Below are positions 54,056-63,894 of a DNA stretch of 64,000 nt, piece after piece. The stretch's first letter is position 1. Each line of letters starts with the position of its first letter. Origin of the DNA: Promethearchaeota archaeon (GTDB lineage: Archaea; Asgardarchaeota; Lokiarchaeia; Sigyniarchaeales; SOKP01). The position numbers were made by a program, and so were the translations under genes. The stretch covers positions 141,164-205,163 of the forward strand of contig JAHPZI010000030.1 of assembly GCA_019058295.1 (NCBI GenBank), in the 5' to 3' direction. The notes beneath the pieces are model-generated. The model was not told the origin of the DNA, searched no databases, and saw only the letters and a program-made list of their open reading frames with translations.

Positions 54056-54751
54056 TTAATTTTTATCGATATATTTGCCTACTAGTTCAATCGCTTTTAA
54101 GGCATTCTGATTTTTTCCAATTCTTCTAATTGTTTCCATGTAGGATTGAATCTGTTTTATTAATTTCTCATAAAGTTCATTATTGTTCGAATTATTCGCG
54201 ACTTTTAATTTCGTTGCTAAGACAATAGCTTCAAGTGCTAAATTTTCCGCTCTATTAAACAGTTTAAATGACTCTTTATTTTTCTCGCTATAAAATATTT
54301 TTATTTCAAAAGTAGAACTTGGGGACTCACCGTAATTATCTTTTTTAATATTTTCAATTTCCTTGGTAGTTTCCCCTATAAGAATCCCCCATGAGCTCTT
54401 TAATACAGGAAAACTTCGGAATTTATTTCTTCCTCTTTTTTTAAGACTCAAATATATCAAATAATTTAATAGAAATTCACTTGAGTATTCTGGGGGCTTT
54501 AATGCTGCAAGAGCATATAGATATATATCATTGACAAAATTTATGACTAAATAACCATTTTCTTTTAAATTTCTGTAAGTAGTAGTAGTATGAAAAGGAG
54601 TAATCTGAATTATATTCTTCTCGTTTATTTTAATCCCCATACATGCTGCATTAGGCTCAATAATATCCTCTTTATTGGCTCTTGAAAAAGTTATGGCCAA
54701 AATTTCATATAAATTTCCTTTTTCCAGCCCGAAATCTCTGTAATTAAACAT
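54056..54751 (-). CDS. DUF447-like protein
   Basis: A 231-aa protein. Its N-terminal half resembles split-barrel flavin proteins: LYEILAITFSR, GIKINEKNIIQITPFHTTTTY and GYLVINFVNDIYLYA. The C-terminal half is helical (LFNRAENLALEAIVLATKL). This plan fits DUF447, a family found beside methanopterin genes in archaea and methylotrophic bacteria. Its place next to mptG-mptD fits that. It converges on mptD with a three-base gap. Role unknown. Confidence 0.65.
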   Translation of the reverse strand: MFNYRDFGLEKGNLYEILAITFSRANKEDIIEPNAACMGIKINEKNIIQITPFHTTTTYRNLKENGYLVINFVNDIYLYALAALKPPEYSSEFLLNYLIYLSLKKRGRNKFRSFPVLKSSWGILIGETTKEIENIKKDNYGESPSSTFEIKIFYSEKNKESFKLFNRAENLALEAIVLATKLKVANNSNNNELYEKLIKQIQSYMETIRRIGKNQNALKAIELVGKYIDKN

Positions 54752-54902
54752 TATTATTGAAATTCTAATTTTTCAAATCAAATCTACTTAAGAAATTATC
54801 TAAAATCTAATAAATTTTAACTAAAACCATACAATTTTTTAAACTTAAAAATAAAAAATTAATTGGAGTTATACAAAGACATTTTAAAAAATTAAAAAAA
54901 CA

Positions 54903-55496
54903 ATGCCAATTTGTCAATATTGTGGTGGTGAATTTCATTATTTCTTGTTTAAATGTAAATGGTGTGACATGTTATATTGCTTGAAACATAGGTTACCAGA
55001 GAATCACAAATGCATCTTTATGCCAAGTCGCAAGGAAAGAAAAGGATTGATTTCAAGAAAAACACAACTTTATCAAAAAGGAACTGATCAACTAAGTGAA
55101 ATATTAACACCTGAAGAAATTTATATTGGAGCAAAGAACAAGATAATAAATAAATCTGATGCTATTGAATTGTTAATAGCTATAATTGAACTTAGTGATG
55201 ATGTACAAATTAGAGTTGAATCTATAGCCGTTTTAGACAAATTATCTCTTAAAAATAAGCGAGTTTTCAAGATTCTCGAAAGTATTTTAGTTTCGGACCA
55301 AAATGTTGAAGTGAAAAATGCTATAATAAAAACAATTTTAAATCTCTTTCCTAAAGATGGTTTGAAATTAATAGAATGGGTCATTGATAACGAAAAATCT
55401 GATTCCGTATTGAAAATACTTAAAGATACTATAAAAGCTACTGATAATCAATATATTGATAGTTTAAAAAATAAGCTATTTGATAATGACAATTAG
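54903..55496 (+). CDS. AN1 zinc finger protein with HEAT-like repeats
   Basis: A 197-aa protein. Residues 1-40 are an AN1-type finger: CQYC, CKWC, then YCLKHRLPENHKC, giving the C2-C2-C-H-H-C ligand order of the eukaryotic AN1 family. Residues 60-190 are HEAT-like helices (AIELLIAIIELSDDVQIRVE, ILVSDQNVEVKNAIIKTIL) very like the start of the LRR protein at 26421. AN1 fingers are linked with ubiquitin or protein stress in eukaryotes. Probably an adaptor protein. Confidence 0.78.
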   Translation: MPICQYCGGEFHYFLFKCKWCDMLYCLKHRLPENHKCIFMPSRKERKGLISRKTQLYQKGTDQLSEILTPEEIYIGAKNKIINKSDAIELLIAIIELSDDVQIRVESIAVLDKLSLKNKRVFKILESILVSDQNVEVKNAIIKTILNLFPKDGLKLIEWVIDNEKSDSVLKILKDTIKATDNQYIDSLKNKLFDNDN

Positions 55497-55532
55497 CATT
55501 GAAAAAAGATTATTATTAATTCTGTAATGATT

Positions 55533-56411
55533 TTACAAATGAAATTTCGTTACTTTTTTTCTCCGATCTATCTCTGGATAAATCTTCCCTACTAAAGGTG
55601 GAGAGCTATTGTATATTTCCTCAATTTCAATCAATCCATACTGTAAATCGTCAAGTGTTTGAAAACCTATAAATGTTCCTTTTACTACTTGGCTTGCCAT
55701 ATCGAAATTTGCGGCAAAAACAGCAACTTTTGAGTCCACGGGAATTTGTAATAAATCCTCTTTTAACGCAGTTAGTGGAAAAAAGAGTCTATTATGATCA
55801 ACGGCCTGAAGTTGAAGATGTGGAATTATAATCGGATAACCATCTGATGGATCAATATAGGCAATGACTCTAACACCGATTTTATTAGTTAACAGTTTAT
55901 ATCCAATTACGTTTAATCGCTTCTCTTCAAGCTCAGTTTTCGCTGATTTTATAATCTGTTTTGCAATTTTACCTGAAATACCACCAAACGGTAAATCTCT
56001 AATTGGAGTAGCTGCTACGATGTGGTTATAATAAACTCTGTAGATGTTTATATACGTGAAATACCGCATAAAGTCTGACTTGTTAAAATATTCTATATCT
56101 TCTCCTTCCTCTTTTGTATGGGTAAAATCTGCCTTTATTTGGATGAATTTAAACGGAGCTTCCGCAGTCATGTAAAAAATACCTTGTTTTGGATTCTTTT
56201 GCACATACTCTTTGCTTGAGCCTTTAGCAAATTGTCCCCAGACTATTTGATTTTTTCTTATGGCTCGATTGCTTGAAATCAACGTTATATGTGGCCAACC
56301 ACGAGGATCTACTGTAGCTATTAATTTTGCCATGATTTCTGGTTGCGTAAATTTTATAGCTTCTTCTGAAAGTTCGGCATTCCACTCAGATAATCCTTCC
56401 TTCTCAACCAT
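55533..56411 (-). CDS. Pyridoxamine phosphate oxidase-like split-barrel protein
   Basis: A 292-aa protein of the FMN-binding split-barrel type: AKLIATVDPRGWPHITLISS at the start, IVWGQFAKGSSKEYVQKNPK, and VRVIAYIDPSDGYPIIIP as a second, similar strand set, so it may hold two half-barrels. It probably binds FMN, F420 or heme; I cannot tell which. It is the last of a run of minus-strand genes, 46 bases after the glycyl-radical activase. Confidence 0.7.
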   Translation of the reverse strand: MVEKEGLSEWNAELSEEAIKFTQPEIMAKLIATVDPRGWPHITLISSNRAIRKNQIVWGQFAKGSSKEYVQKNPKQGIFYMTAEAPFKFIQIKADFTHTKEEGEDIEYFNKSDFMRYFTYINIYRVYYNHIVAATPIRDLPFGGISGKIAKQIIKSAKTELEEKRLNVIGYKLLTNKIGVRVIAYIDPSDGYPIIIPHLQLQAVDHNRLFFPLTALKEDLLQIPVDSKVAVFAANFDMASQVVKGTFIGFQTLDDLQYGLIEIEEIYNSSPPLVGKIYPEIDRRKKVTKFHL

Positions 56412-56457
56412 TTTTATTCACAAATATTATTACTTAAACTTAATCTTATTTATTTAT

Positions 56458-57468
56458 TTATTTATAACAAGATTTTAATTTAGTTTCTTTCCTTTTTTCA
56501 ACCTCATTATCACTATTTTCAAGTCTTTTTGTCATTCCAGACCATTTCACATTATTTACACCCGTATTTTTAGCAATTTCAGAAAAATACTCCATTTCCT
56601 CTTTTTTCATCAATGGTTCATCCTTTAAGGGCCAATTCATATCTAACCTTTCATATTTCGAAGTACATAAGTTATTAAAAGCTAACAAATCCCAACGGGT
56701 AGGGATATTGTTAAGTTTTTCTACAATAAATTCGCCGATTCCCCTTATATTTTCATCGGTAGCAGTATATTTAGGGATCATAGGAGTCCTAATCCAAATT
56801 TCTTTACCATGATCACTTACATATTTAGAAATATATATGGCATTTTCCAGTATAGTCTCATTAGGAACCCCAGTATATTCTTTATGTTTATCAGAATCAA
56901 TAAGTTTTATATCTAAAAGCACAAGATCCACATATGGCAAAATTTTTTCATAAACACTCTTAGAAGCATAACCACATGTATCTAACGCAGTTGAAATTCC
57001 ATTTTCTTTACATATTTTTAAAAAGTCCGCTATAAAATCAGGTTGCTGTGTGGGTTCACCACCAGAAACGGTTACTCCTCCATTAGATTTAGTATAATAA
57101 ACCTTGTCTTTTTCTACTTCATAGAAGAGATCTTCTAACTTCCATAATTTTCCAATCATGTTTAATGCTGTGCTTGGACAAGCTTCTGCACATTCTCCAC
57201 AGCTTGTACATTTTTCTCTATCAATATGAATGCCATCCTTGTCTAACGACAAGGCTTTTAGTTTACATGTTTCTATACAGGTCTTGCAACCGATGCATTT
57301 GTGTTTCAACCATTCAAGTTGGGGGGTTTTTAGTATAGATTCAGGATTATGACACCACACACATTTTAAAGGACATTGTTTCATAAAAACAGTAGTTCGG
57401 ATACCTGGACCGTCCTCCGTGGACATTTTCTGAATCTGAAACACTAGTCCCTTATCTGCGTCTAACAT
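56458..57468 (-). CDS. Glycyl-radical enzyme activating protein (radical SAM)
   Basis: A 336-aa protein from ATG 57468 (a TTG at 57477 is in frame). The radical SAM cluster is CPLKCVWCHNPE (CxxxCxxC), GGVTVSGGEPTQQPDF is the SAM GGEP motif, and an insert holds two ferredoxin motifs: CIGCKTCIETCK and CTSCGECAEACP. This is the PflA/HpdA/BssD-type layout with extra clusters. Its glycyl-radical partner, usually next door, is not in the window. Confidence 0.85.
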   Translation of the reverse strand: MLDADKGLVFQIQKMSTEDGPGIRTTVFMKQCPLKCVWCHNPESILKTPQLEWLKHKCIGCKTCIETCKLKALSLDKDGIHIDREKCTSCGECAEACPSTALNMIGKLWKLEDLFYEVEKDKVYYTKSNGGVTVSGGEPTQQPDFIADFLKICKENGISTALDTCGYASKSVYEKILPYVDLVLLDIKLIDSDKHKEYTGVPNETILENAIYISKYVSDHGKEIWIRTPMIPKYTATDENIRGIGEFIVEKLNNIPTRWDLLAFNNLCTSKYERLDMNWPLKDEPLMKKEEMEYFSEIAKNTGVNNVKWSGMTKRLENSDNEVEKRKETKLKSCYK

Positions 57469-57530
57469 ATTTATCAATTTTAATATTGTGTTAATTTTAT
57501 GAAATATCGTGAAAAAAAATAATTCACATA

Positions 57531-58844
57531 TTATTCTAATTGGATGTATTTCCCTTGGACTTTTAACATTTCGTCTAAGATTTCCTCAGCTTGAGTTGCG
57601 CTATCAACAATAGGGCTCGCAAGTAGCGCTTGTAGCGCAATTTCCTTAGATTTTTTAATAATCGCTTCCACTACGAGATCTTGTACTGACGCTTCGATGC
57701 GTAAAAGCGCGGCTAATCCTTTAGGATATTCACCAAGTTTTATCGCATGAACTCCGTCTTTATTTACGATTGCTGGGCACTCTACTACGAGATCTTTAGG
57801 TAGATTTGTAATAATATCGTCGTTAGGGAGGTTCACTGAATGCTCTCTGTGATTTGAATCGGTTATGATCCCTTCAATGATTGGGGCGGCACTTTCACCC
57901 CCTGGTTTTACAAGTTTAGCTCCCATACCTTTATTGATAAGACGCACAATTTTTTTACCCTTATTTATTGTTAATTTCCTGTAATTTTTTTTGAATCGAT
58001 TTGCCCCTTCCAAATCAGCCTTTTCCCATGCCCAATGTATATATTCTCCATAATGTGAGTCAGATGTATAAGGGAAATATCCATATTTATTAAAGATATA
58101 TTCAGTAAGATCATATTCAAACACAGTTTTCATCCTTTTGAATGCTTCAGGAGCTTTTTTGCGAATATCAGGGTAAGCATCTTTACCAGTATCACGATAT
58201 TTAGCTTCTAAAATAACCCCGAAGTGGTTTAATCCTCCAGCTTTAAATTCAATATTAGATAAGGGTGTCTCAAGCATTATAGGAAGTCCTATTATAGCTA
58301 ACATAATTTCATGACAGAGACCAACGAATTTGAGATTGGGAAATTTTCTTTTAATAGCAAGGCAAATTCTACTCATTGGATTGGAGAAATTAATAAATAA
58401 TGCATTAGGACATACTTTTTGAACATCAGAGCAAATTTCGAGAATTGGAGGTATAATTCTCATTGAATGAAACATTCCTCCAGGACCCCCATTTTCACCA
58501 AAAATCTGTTTATTCCCAAATTTGCGTGGAATTTCGTAATCTTGATCCCATAGCTCGAATCGTGGTGTTATTTCTATAGCATTAATGATAAATGTAGCAT
58601 TTTTCAAAGCATCTGGTCTATTAGTAGTCGATTCTATGTCAAAATTTAGCTTTCTGGTTTCAATTGCGGATTTACACGCTTGATAAGCTAGGTCTAGGGC
58701 TTCTGCGTTAATATCATGAAGGCAAATTGTCGACCCTTCTAATGCCTCTCTCTTTACAATATCTCCAACAGAGCCTAACCCAAATTGTAAAGAACCCGCT
58801 CCAATTAAGACAATTTTTTCTTTCCTTGTCATAAAATAACTCAT
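57531..58844 (-). CDS. GH4-family glycosidase
   Basis: A 437-aa NAD- and metal-dependent glycosidase. Rossmann loop VLIGAGSLQFG, metal/active-site NFSNPMSRICLAI, Cys and His in FVGLCHEIML and GGLNHFGVIL. The family cleaves alpha- or beta-glycosides by oxidation at C3. The LCHE site resembles alpha-galactosidases or alpha-glucuronidases of this family; the sugar is not certain. It starts at ATG 58844, with a second ATG at 58832. A phosphodiesterase gene diverges 67 bases away. Confidence 0.88.
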   Translation of the reverse strand: MSYFMTRKEKIVLIGAGSLQFGLGSVGDIVKREALEGSTICLHDINAEALDLAYQACKSAIETRKLNFDIESTTNRPDALKNATFIINAIEITPRFELWDQDYEIPRKFGNKQIFGENGGPGGMFHSMRIIPPILEICSDVQKVCPNALFINFSNPMSRICLAIKRKFPNLKFVGLCHEIMLAIIGLPIMLETPLSNIEFKAGGLNHFGVILEAKYRDTGKDAYPDIRKKAPEAFKRMKTVFEYDLTEYIFNKYGYFPYTSDSHYGEYIHWAWEKADLEGANRFKKNYRKLTINKGKKIVRLINKGMGAKLVKPGGESAAPIIEGIITDSNHREHSVNLPNDDIITNLPKDLVVECPAIVNKDGVHAIKLGEYPKGLAALLRIEASVQDLVVEAIIKKSKEIALQALLASPIVDSATQAEEILDEMLKVQGKYIQLE

Positions 58845-58911
58845 TTTAATTTTAATGAATAATTAATATCATTTAATACAGTATATTACTTTTTTCTCTA
58901 GATATAGAACT

Positions 58912-60813
58912 ATGAGTTCTAAACAAAAACTTCTGTTTATTGGAGTAGATCAAGCAATACCTTACCTTCTTAAAAAATTTCTGGATGAAGAATCTCTACC
59001 AAACATCAGCAACCTCGTTAATAATGGTGTAATAGGTGAGGCATTATCATGTCCTCCTTGTGATACTCCTACGAATTGGGCAACAATAGCCACCGGTGCA
59101 ACGACGAGTGTGCATGGAGCAACTAGCTTCTATATGCATATCCCAGGTGAACCTTTTGAACTTGGGCTTCAACAAAGATCTAGAACTCAGCTTTCACACT
59201 ACTGTCAAGCAGAATATCTATGGGATGTAGCTGACAAGAATGCTTTAGTCCCTTTCGTTATAAATTATCCTGCTGGATGGCCTAGAAAATTTAATAAAGG
59301 AGCAATGAGTCTTTTTACTTGGCCTATTCCAGAATCGCTCCCTAGGATTATTTCCCCAGCAGTAACAATCACATTCACTTCAGATTCTAAAACACCTGCA
59401 TTACAAATTTCAAGAGCCGAGGAGTACGATTCTGAATTAAAAAGCCACTCTCCTCCTCTTCAAGTTTCTCAAACAGTAATACATGGAGCCATAGAAAAAC
59501 CTAATAATTTTAAGTCTTACATCATAGATTCCATCGGAGAAGGATACGATTCTCTAATACTATCCATAGGTTTACCTAAAGAATGGCAAAAATTAAAGAA
59601 AGAAGATTCAAGCGACTGGATTTCAATTGATTTAACCACAGACCATGGCATATTACCTTGCTTGTATAAGATAAAAGTTTTGGAGTTAGAAAAAGACGGA
59701 AGTCTTTTAAAAATTCAACGCACAGGCATCTATAATACGATAGGATGGACTCAACCAGAATCTCTAGGTGAACACCTCATTAAAAACATGATGATATATG
59801 AACCCCCTGAGAAACACGAAGTTGAATATATGATTCAAGGAGAAGTAGAACCATTTTTATTATATGCTCGAAAAGAAGTCGTTTCACTAGCTCAAGCTAT
59901 TACTTATGTTAAACAAAATCTAGGCTGGCAAGTATGCTTCTTCCATATTCATCATTTGGATGCCGTTAATCATAAAGCGCTGGCACTCTTACACAAACAA
60001 TCACCGCTTTATACAGAAGAGGGTGAAAATCATGTATTTGAGAATGTGCGAGTGGCTTATAAAATAGTTGACGAATTAGTTGGGTCTTTAGTAAAATCAT
60101 GTGTAGATGATGAAACTATTATTGTTTTCGTAGCCGATCATGGGGCTGTACCTGTCTGGAAAATAGCTAACATCCCCCTTGCTCTAATGGACGCAGGACT
60201 CCTTGCCTATAAATGGAACGAAAGCAGCAAGAAATTCGTAGTAGATTGGCAAAAAACAGTAGCATTCCCTTATTTAGAGCCTCCTTATATATGGGTTAAT
60301 TTAAAAGGTAGAGATCCCCAAGGGATCGTTGAATCTGCGGATTATGAATCGGTTAGAGATGGGATAATACGAACTCTTAATGACATGAAAGATCCCGAAA
60401 CTGGAGCTAAAATTGTAAAGCTTGCAATTAAAAAAGAGGATGCTGAACACCTCGGACAAAATGGAGAAAGAATCGGTGATGTCGTTTTCTTTCTTAATCC
60501 CCCCTATCAGATATTTGATGGAAATTTAAATCAACTCAACGCAGCAGAACAAACTAAGAGATCTCTAAAAAAACCTATGACATATGACGCAAAACGATGC
60601 TTTGGAGCGCATGCTTATTATTTACCTACTGAAAAATTTGGAAATTTTTCAAACACTTGCCCTTTAATACTTAATGGACCAGGTGTTAAAAAAGAAATTG
60701 AATTAAAAAAAACAGTAGACTTAATTGATATTGCTCCTACTTTAGCCAAACTTCTCAAGATACCTAAACCGAGAAACTCCCAAGGTAGAATACTACACGA
60801 AGCTATAGAATAA
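58912..60813 (+). CDS. Type I phosphodiesterase/nucleotide pyrophosphatase-family protein
   Basis: A 633-aa protein of the alkaline phosphatase superfamily. IGVDQAIPYLLKKFL holds the first metal Asp, PCDTPTNWATIATGA the Thr nucleophile, and later HIHHLDAVNHKAL and FVADHGAVPVWK the metal-binding His/Asp residues. FGAHAYYLPTEKFG near the end fits the AP fold. There is no signal peptide. Members cleave phosphodiesters or nucleotides; the substrate is unknown. Confidence 0.82.
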   Translation: MSSKQKLLFIGVDQAIPYLLKKFLDEESLPNISNLVNNGVIGEALSCPPCDTPTNWATIATGATTSVHGATSFYMHIPGEPFELGLQQRSRTQLSHYCQAEYLWDVADKNALVPFVINYPAGWPRKFNKGAMSLFTWPIPESLPRIISPAVTITFTSDSKTPALQISRAEEYDSELKSHSPPLQVSQTVIHGAIEKPNNFKSYIIDSIGEGYDSLILSIGLPKEWQKLKKEDSSDWISIDLTTDHGILPCLYKIKVLELEKDGSLLKIQRTGIYNTIGWTQPESLGEHLIKNMMIYEPPEKHEVEYMIQGEVEPFLLYARKEVVSLAQAITYVKQNLGWQVCFFHIHHLDAVNHKALALLHKQSPLYTEEGENHVFENVRVAYKIVDELVGSLVKSCVDDETIIVFVADHGAVPVWKIANIPLALMDAGLLAYKWNESSKKFVVDWQKTVAFPYLEPPYIWVNLKGRDPQGIVESADYESVRDGIIRTLNDMKDPETGAKIVKLAIKKEDAEHLGQNGERIGDVVFFLNPPYQIFDGNLNQLNAAEQTKRSLKKPMTYDAKRCFGAHAYYLPTEKFGNFSNTCPLILNGPGVKKEIELKKTVDLIDIAPTLAKLLKIPKPRNSQGRILHEAIE

Positions 60814-60829
60814 CTGAATAATTATTTGC

Positions 60830-62239
60830 TCAAAGATCAAGTTGTCTCAACTTCTTAGCGTTTGATTCTATTTGTTCTGATGTAATATTATAAAATTTCC
60901 AGAAAATGAAGATCCCAATGAATACAATTAACAATGGAAATAGTGCTATTTGAATTCTTAATCCCATAAGTTCAGCTGGACTAGTTGATCCTGATTTATA
61001 GCCCGTAAATGTTCTTACAATCCAAAATACTATTGCTGAATAGGCAATTCCTACGCGTGAAAAAAATAAAAATGTTCCATTATATAACCCCTCCTGACGT
61101 TTTCCAGTGGATACTGCTGCCTTATCAATTATACTAGAAAATAATGGCATCGTCATGCTTATTATCGCTCCATCAGCAGCTCCCGCTATCATAAAGATAA
61201 TAATTGCCAATGGAAGCCCCCTCGGTCCAACTGGAATAAAAAGGAGGGGTATACCCATACAACTTAACATAACTGCCCCAATTAATGCAACCCGTTTTAT
61301 TCCAATCTTGAAAGATAGTTTATACCAGAGAGGTGCCGCGGCTATAACCGAAAATATATAAAACAATAAAATAATTTCACCTATTTTTGACATTTGCAAA
61401 ATATCTTCAACAAAAAAAGGCAATGAAGCCATAACCAGTCCCATAGAGGAAGTATAAGATACATAAAAAGCCATATAAGCAATAAAATTTTTATCCTTTA
61501 AGGTAGATTTCATCCCTGTGAAGAAAGGCACAGGTTCTTCTTCTCCTAGGCGAGCTCGACGTTCTCTTATTTCTGGTCCTTCACGTACACCGGGTATCAT
61601 TAACAAAAAAATACCAAAACTAAGTCCTGCAATTACAAACGCTTGGATCGTCCATCCAGTTTCTCCACCAAGCATCTCGATAATTAATACAGGTATTAAT
61701 ATACCAAGTAAAATCCCCGTCGTTTCAAGAACAGTTGTAATTGTACCAGCTATTCTTCGATCCTTACTATCGCGAAATTTATCGGGAAAAAGAGCTACTC
61801 TATTGATATCAAAGAGTGAAAACACAGCATCATAAAGGCATAAAAAAAATAATAACCAGAAAAACACTCCTAATTGTCCTATTTGGCTGATTGAAGGAAC
61901 CATAAAGAGAAAAATAACAACAAAGCACCAAGGGATCCCACCCATAATAATAAATGGAAATCGTTTACCCCAACGACTCGTAAAACGTTTTGATTTATCA
62001 CAGAGATAACCTAAGAGCGGATCATTGAACATATTAAATACCATATAGATGATCATAGCAATAAGATATAATGTGATATCCAAACCGACTACAGTTTGAT
62101 AGTAATAAGCTAATTGTTGAGTATACAATTGAGACATCATTAAAGCGATAAAATTTCCAAGCTGAAATGATGCAATTATTTTCTTTGGATATCTCTTTAT
62201 TATGAGATCATCATTTTCCTCTCGTAATGCCTCCGTCAT
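60830..62239 (-). CDS. GPH-type sugar/cation symporter (MFS)
   Basis: A 469-aa protein with about 12 TM segments. DPLLGYLCDKSKRFTSRWGKRFPFI is the GPH family signature (cut here to DPLLGYLCDK and SRWGKRFPFI), and AGAADGAIISMTMPLFSSII matches the second half. It would import a sugar or glycoside with Na+ or H+. It lies between the phosphodiesterase and D-aminoacylase genes, on the same strand as the latter, 38 bases apart. Confidence 0.85.
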   Translation of the reverse strand: MTEALREENDDLIIKRYPKKIIASFQLGNFIALMMSQLYTQQLAYYYQTVVGLDITLYLIAMIIYMVFNMFNDPLLGYLCDKSKRFTSRWGKRFPFIIMGGIPWCFVVIFLFMVPSISQIGQLGVFFWLLFFLCLYDAVFSLFDINRVALFPDKFRDSKDRRIAGTITTVLETTGILLGILIPVLIIEMLGGETGWTIQAFVIAGLSFGIFLLMIPGVREGPEIRERRARLGEEEPVPFFTGMKSTLKDKNFIAYMAFYVSYTSSMGLVMASLPFFVEDILQMSKIGEIILLFYIFSVIAAAPLWYKLSFKIGIKRVALIGAVMLSCMGIPLLFIPVGPRGLPLAIIIFMIAGAADGAIISMTMPLFSSIIDKAAVSTGKRQEGLYNGTFLFFSRVGIAYSAIVFWIVRTFTGYKSGSTSPAELMGLRIQIALFPLLIVFIGIFIFWKFYNITSEQIESNAKKLRQLDL

Positions 62240-62277
62240 AAATTTACTCTCTAAATTTGATTGCTACTAATTTTTTA

Positions 62278-63894
62278 TTATCTTTTTCTTAAAGGCATTC
62301 CAGACAACGATCCAGTAAAAACTCCTTTATTAAGTGCAATGACACCATTTACTAAAACATATTCAACTCCCTCGGAATATAGTCTCGGATTTTCGTAAGT
62401 AGCTTTATCGATTATTTTATCTGAGTCAAAAATGGTGATATCTGCCCAATAACCCTCTTTTAGCATGCCTCGGTCTTTTAACCCTAATTTTTGAGCAGGA
62501 TATGAGGTCATTCTTCTAATAGCATCGTGTAATGTAAGTAATTTCTCTTCTCGAACATATTTCCCTAATACTTGAGTAAAAGTACCATTGGTATATGGAT
62601 TTGGAAAAATTTTATCATCATCCTCAGGGATTACTCTCCCATCCGATGCATACATCGTGAGTGGGTGAGTAATTGTTATAATGTTATCTTCTTCTGTCAT
62701 TGAGAGGTAAGTTCCACCTGCGGAACCTCCAGAATCGATTAATGCGTTAATGACAACTTCTCTTGGGTCCATATTTTTATCTAATGATAGTTGATATACA
62801 TTTTTACCACTATATTCTGGAGCTTTAGGGGCGTTTATGTATACTTTTATCCAATCTGCGTTTTCCTTTATACCCAAAAAACTGTCTACTATCATCGATA
62901 TTTCTCTATGAATTCTATTTCTTAATTCCTCATCAGTTTTAGTCTTCTTTAACGTCTCAATGGCACGATTAGGGTCTAATTTATCTTTTGCAAGATATAC
63001 CCATGGTGGTACTAGCGCTAAAAGAAAAGTTGCATTAGATGCTTGAGGAAACACGTCAAATGTAACATCTAAACCATCTCTTCGTGCTCTTTCTACAAAA
63101 CTATAGGCTTTTCTTATGTCACCAATCCAGAATCCAAAGGGTTTAAAATGAGAAATTTGAACAGGTATTCCAGTTCCAGCGATTTTGATCGCTTCCTTAG
63201 TAGCTCTAGATAATCCACTTTGTAATCCTCGAAAATGTGTTGCATAAATTCCATTATATTGATGAACTACTTTGCATAATTCAATAATCTCATCAGTTTT
63301 ACAAAATGAGCCTGGAGGATAGTCCAAACCCGTTGACATTCCGAATGCCCCACGTTTCATTTCTTCTTCAATAATCTTTTTCATTTCTTGTAATTCTTCT
63401 GAAGTTGGTGCTCTTCTTTCTAAACCTAAGACCTTAACACGTACTACCGAATGACCTATTAATGGTGCAATATTAATGGGAATGCCCTTTAATTTCAAAT
63501 CGTCAAAATATTCATCTAAATTAATAAAAACATGTTCTATACTCCCAAGTCCAAGAAAATCTTTGAAGACTTCGAATTGTTCATCTTCAGTTATTGCTGG
63601 ATCCATGGGTGCCATAGAAAATCCACAGTTACCCACCACGTGAGTTGTAACTCCTTGAGTTAAAACATTTTCACCTCGAGAAAAGAAAATTGAAGCATCA
63701 GAATGAGTATGAATATCGATAAATCCAGGCGAAACTATAAGTCCCGAAGCATCGATTGCTGTTTCAGCATCATCTTTTCTAATCTTCGGAGCGATCTTCT
63801 TAATTTTCCCATTCTCAATTAATAAATCTGCCTTAAACCACGGATTTCCCGTGCCATCTATTACTTTACCATTCTGTATTACAATAGTTCCCAT
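62278..63894 (-). CDS. N-acyl-D-amino-acid deacylase family amidohydrolase
   Basis: A 538-aa zinc amidohydrolase. GTIVIQNGKVIDGTGNPWF is the standard start, IDIHTHSDASIFF the first metal site, GNCGFSMAP a signature of D-aminoacylases, GMSTGLDYPPGSF the next, and HFRGLQSGL and QISHFKPFG carry His ligands; TMYASDGRVIPED holds the final Asp. It would release D-amino acids from N-acyl forms. No signal peptide. It starts the minus-strand run with the GPH transporter. Confidence 0.88.
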   Translation of the reverse strand: MGTIVIQNGKVIDGTGNPWFKADLLIENGKIKKIAPKIRKDDAETAIDASGLIVSPGFIDIHTHSDASIFFSRGENVLTQGVTTHVVGNCGFSMAPMDPAITEDEQFEVFKDFLGLGSIEHVFINLDEYFDDLKLKGIPINIAPLIGHSVVRVKVLGLERRAPTSEELQEMKKIIEEEMKRGAFGMSTGLDYPPGSFCKTDEIIELCKVVHQYNGIYATHFRGLQSGLSRATKEAIKIAGTGIPVQISHFKPFGFWIGDIRKAYSFVERARRDGLDVTFDVFPQASNATFLLALVPPWVYLAKDKLDPNRAIETLKKTKTDEELRNRIHREISMIVDSFLGIKENADWIKVYINAPKAPEYSGKNVYQLSLDKNMDPREVVINALIDSGGSAGGTYLSMTEEDNIITITHPLTMYASDGRVIPEDDDKIFPNPYTNGTFTQVLGKYVREEKLLTLHDAIRRMTSYPAQKLGLKDRGMLKEGYWADITIFDSDKIIDKATYENPRLYSEGVEYVLVNGVIALNKGVFTGSLSGMPLRKR

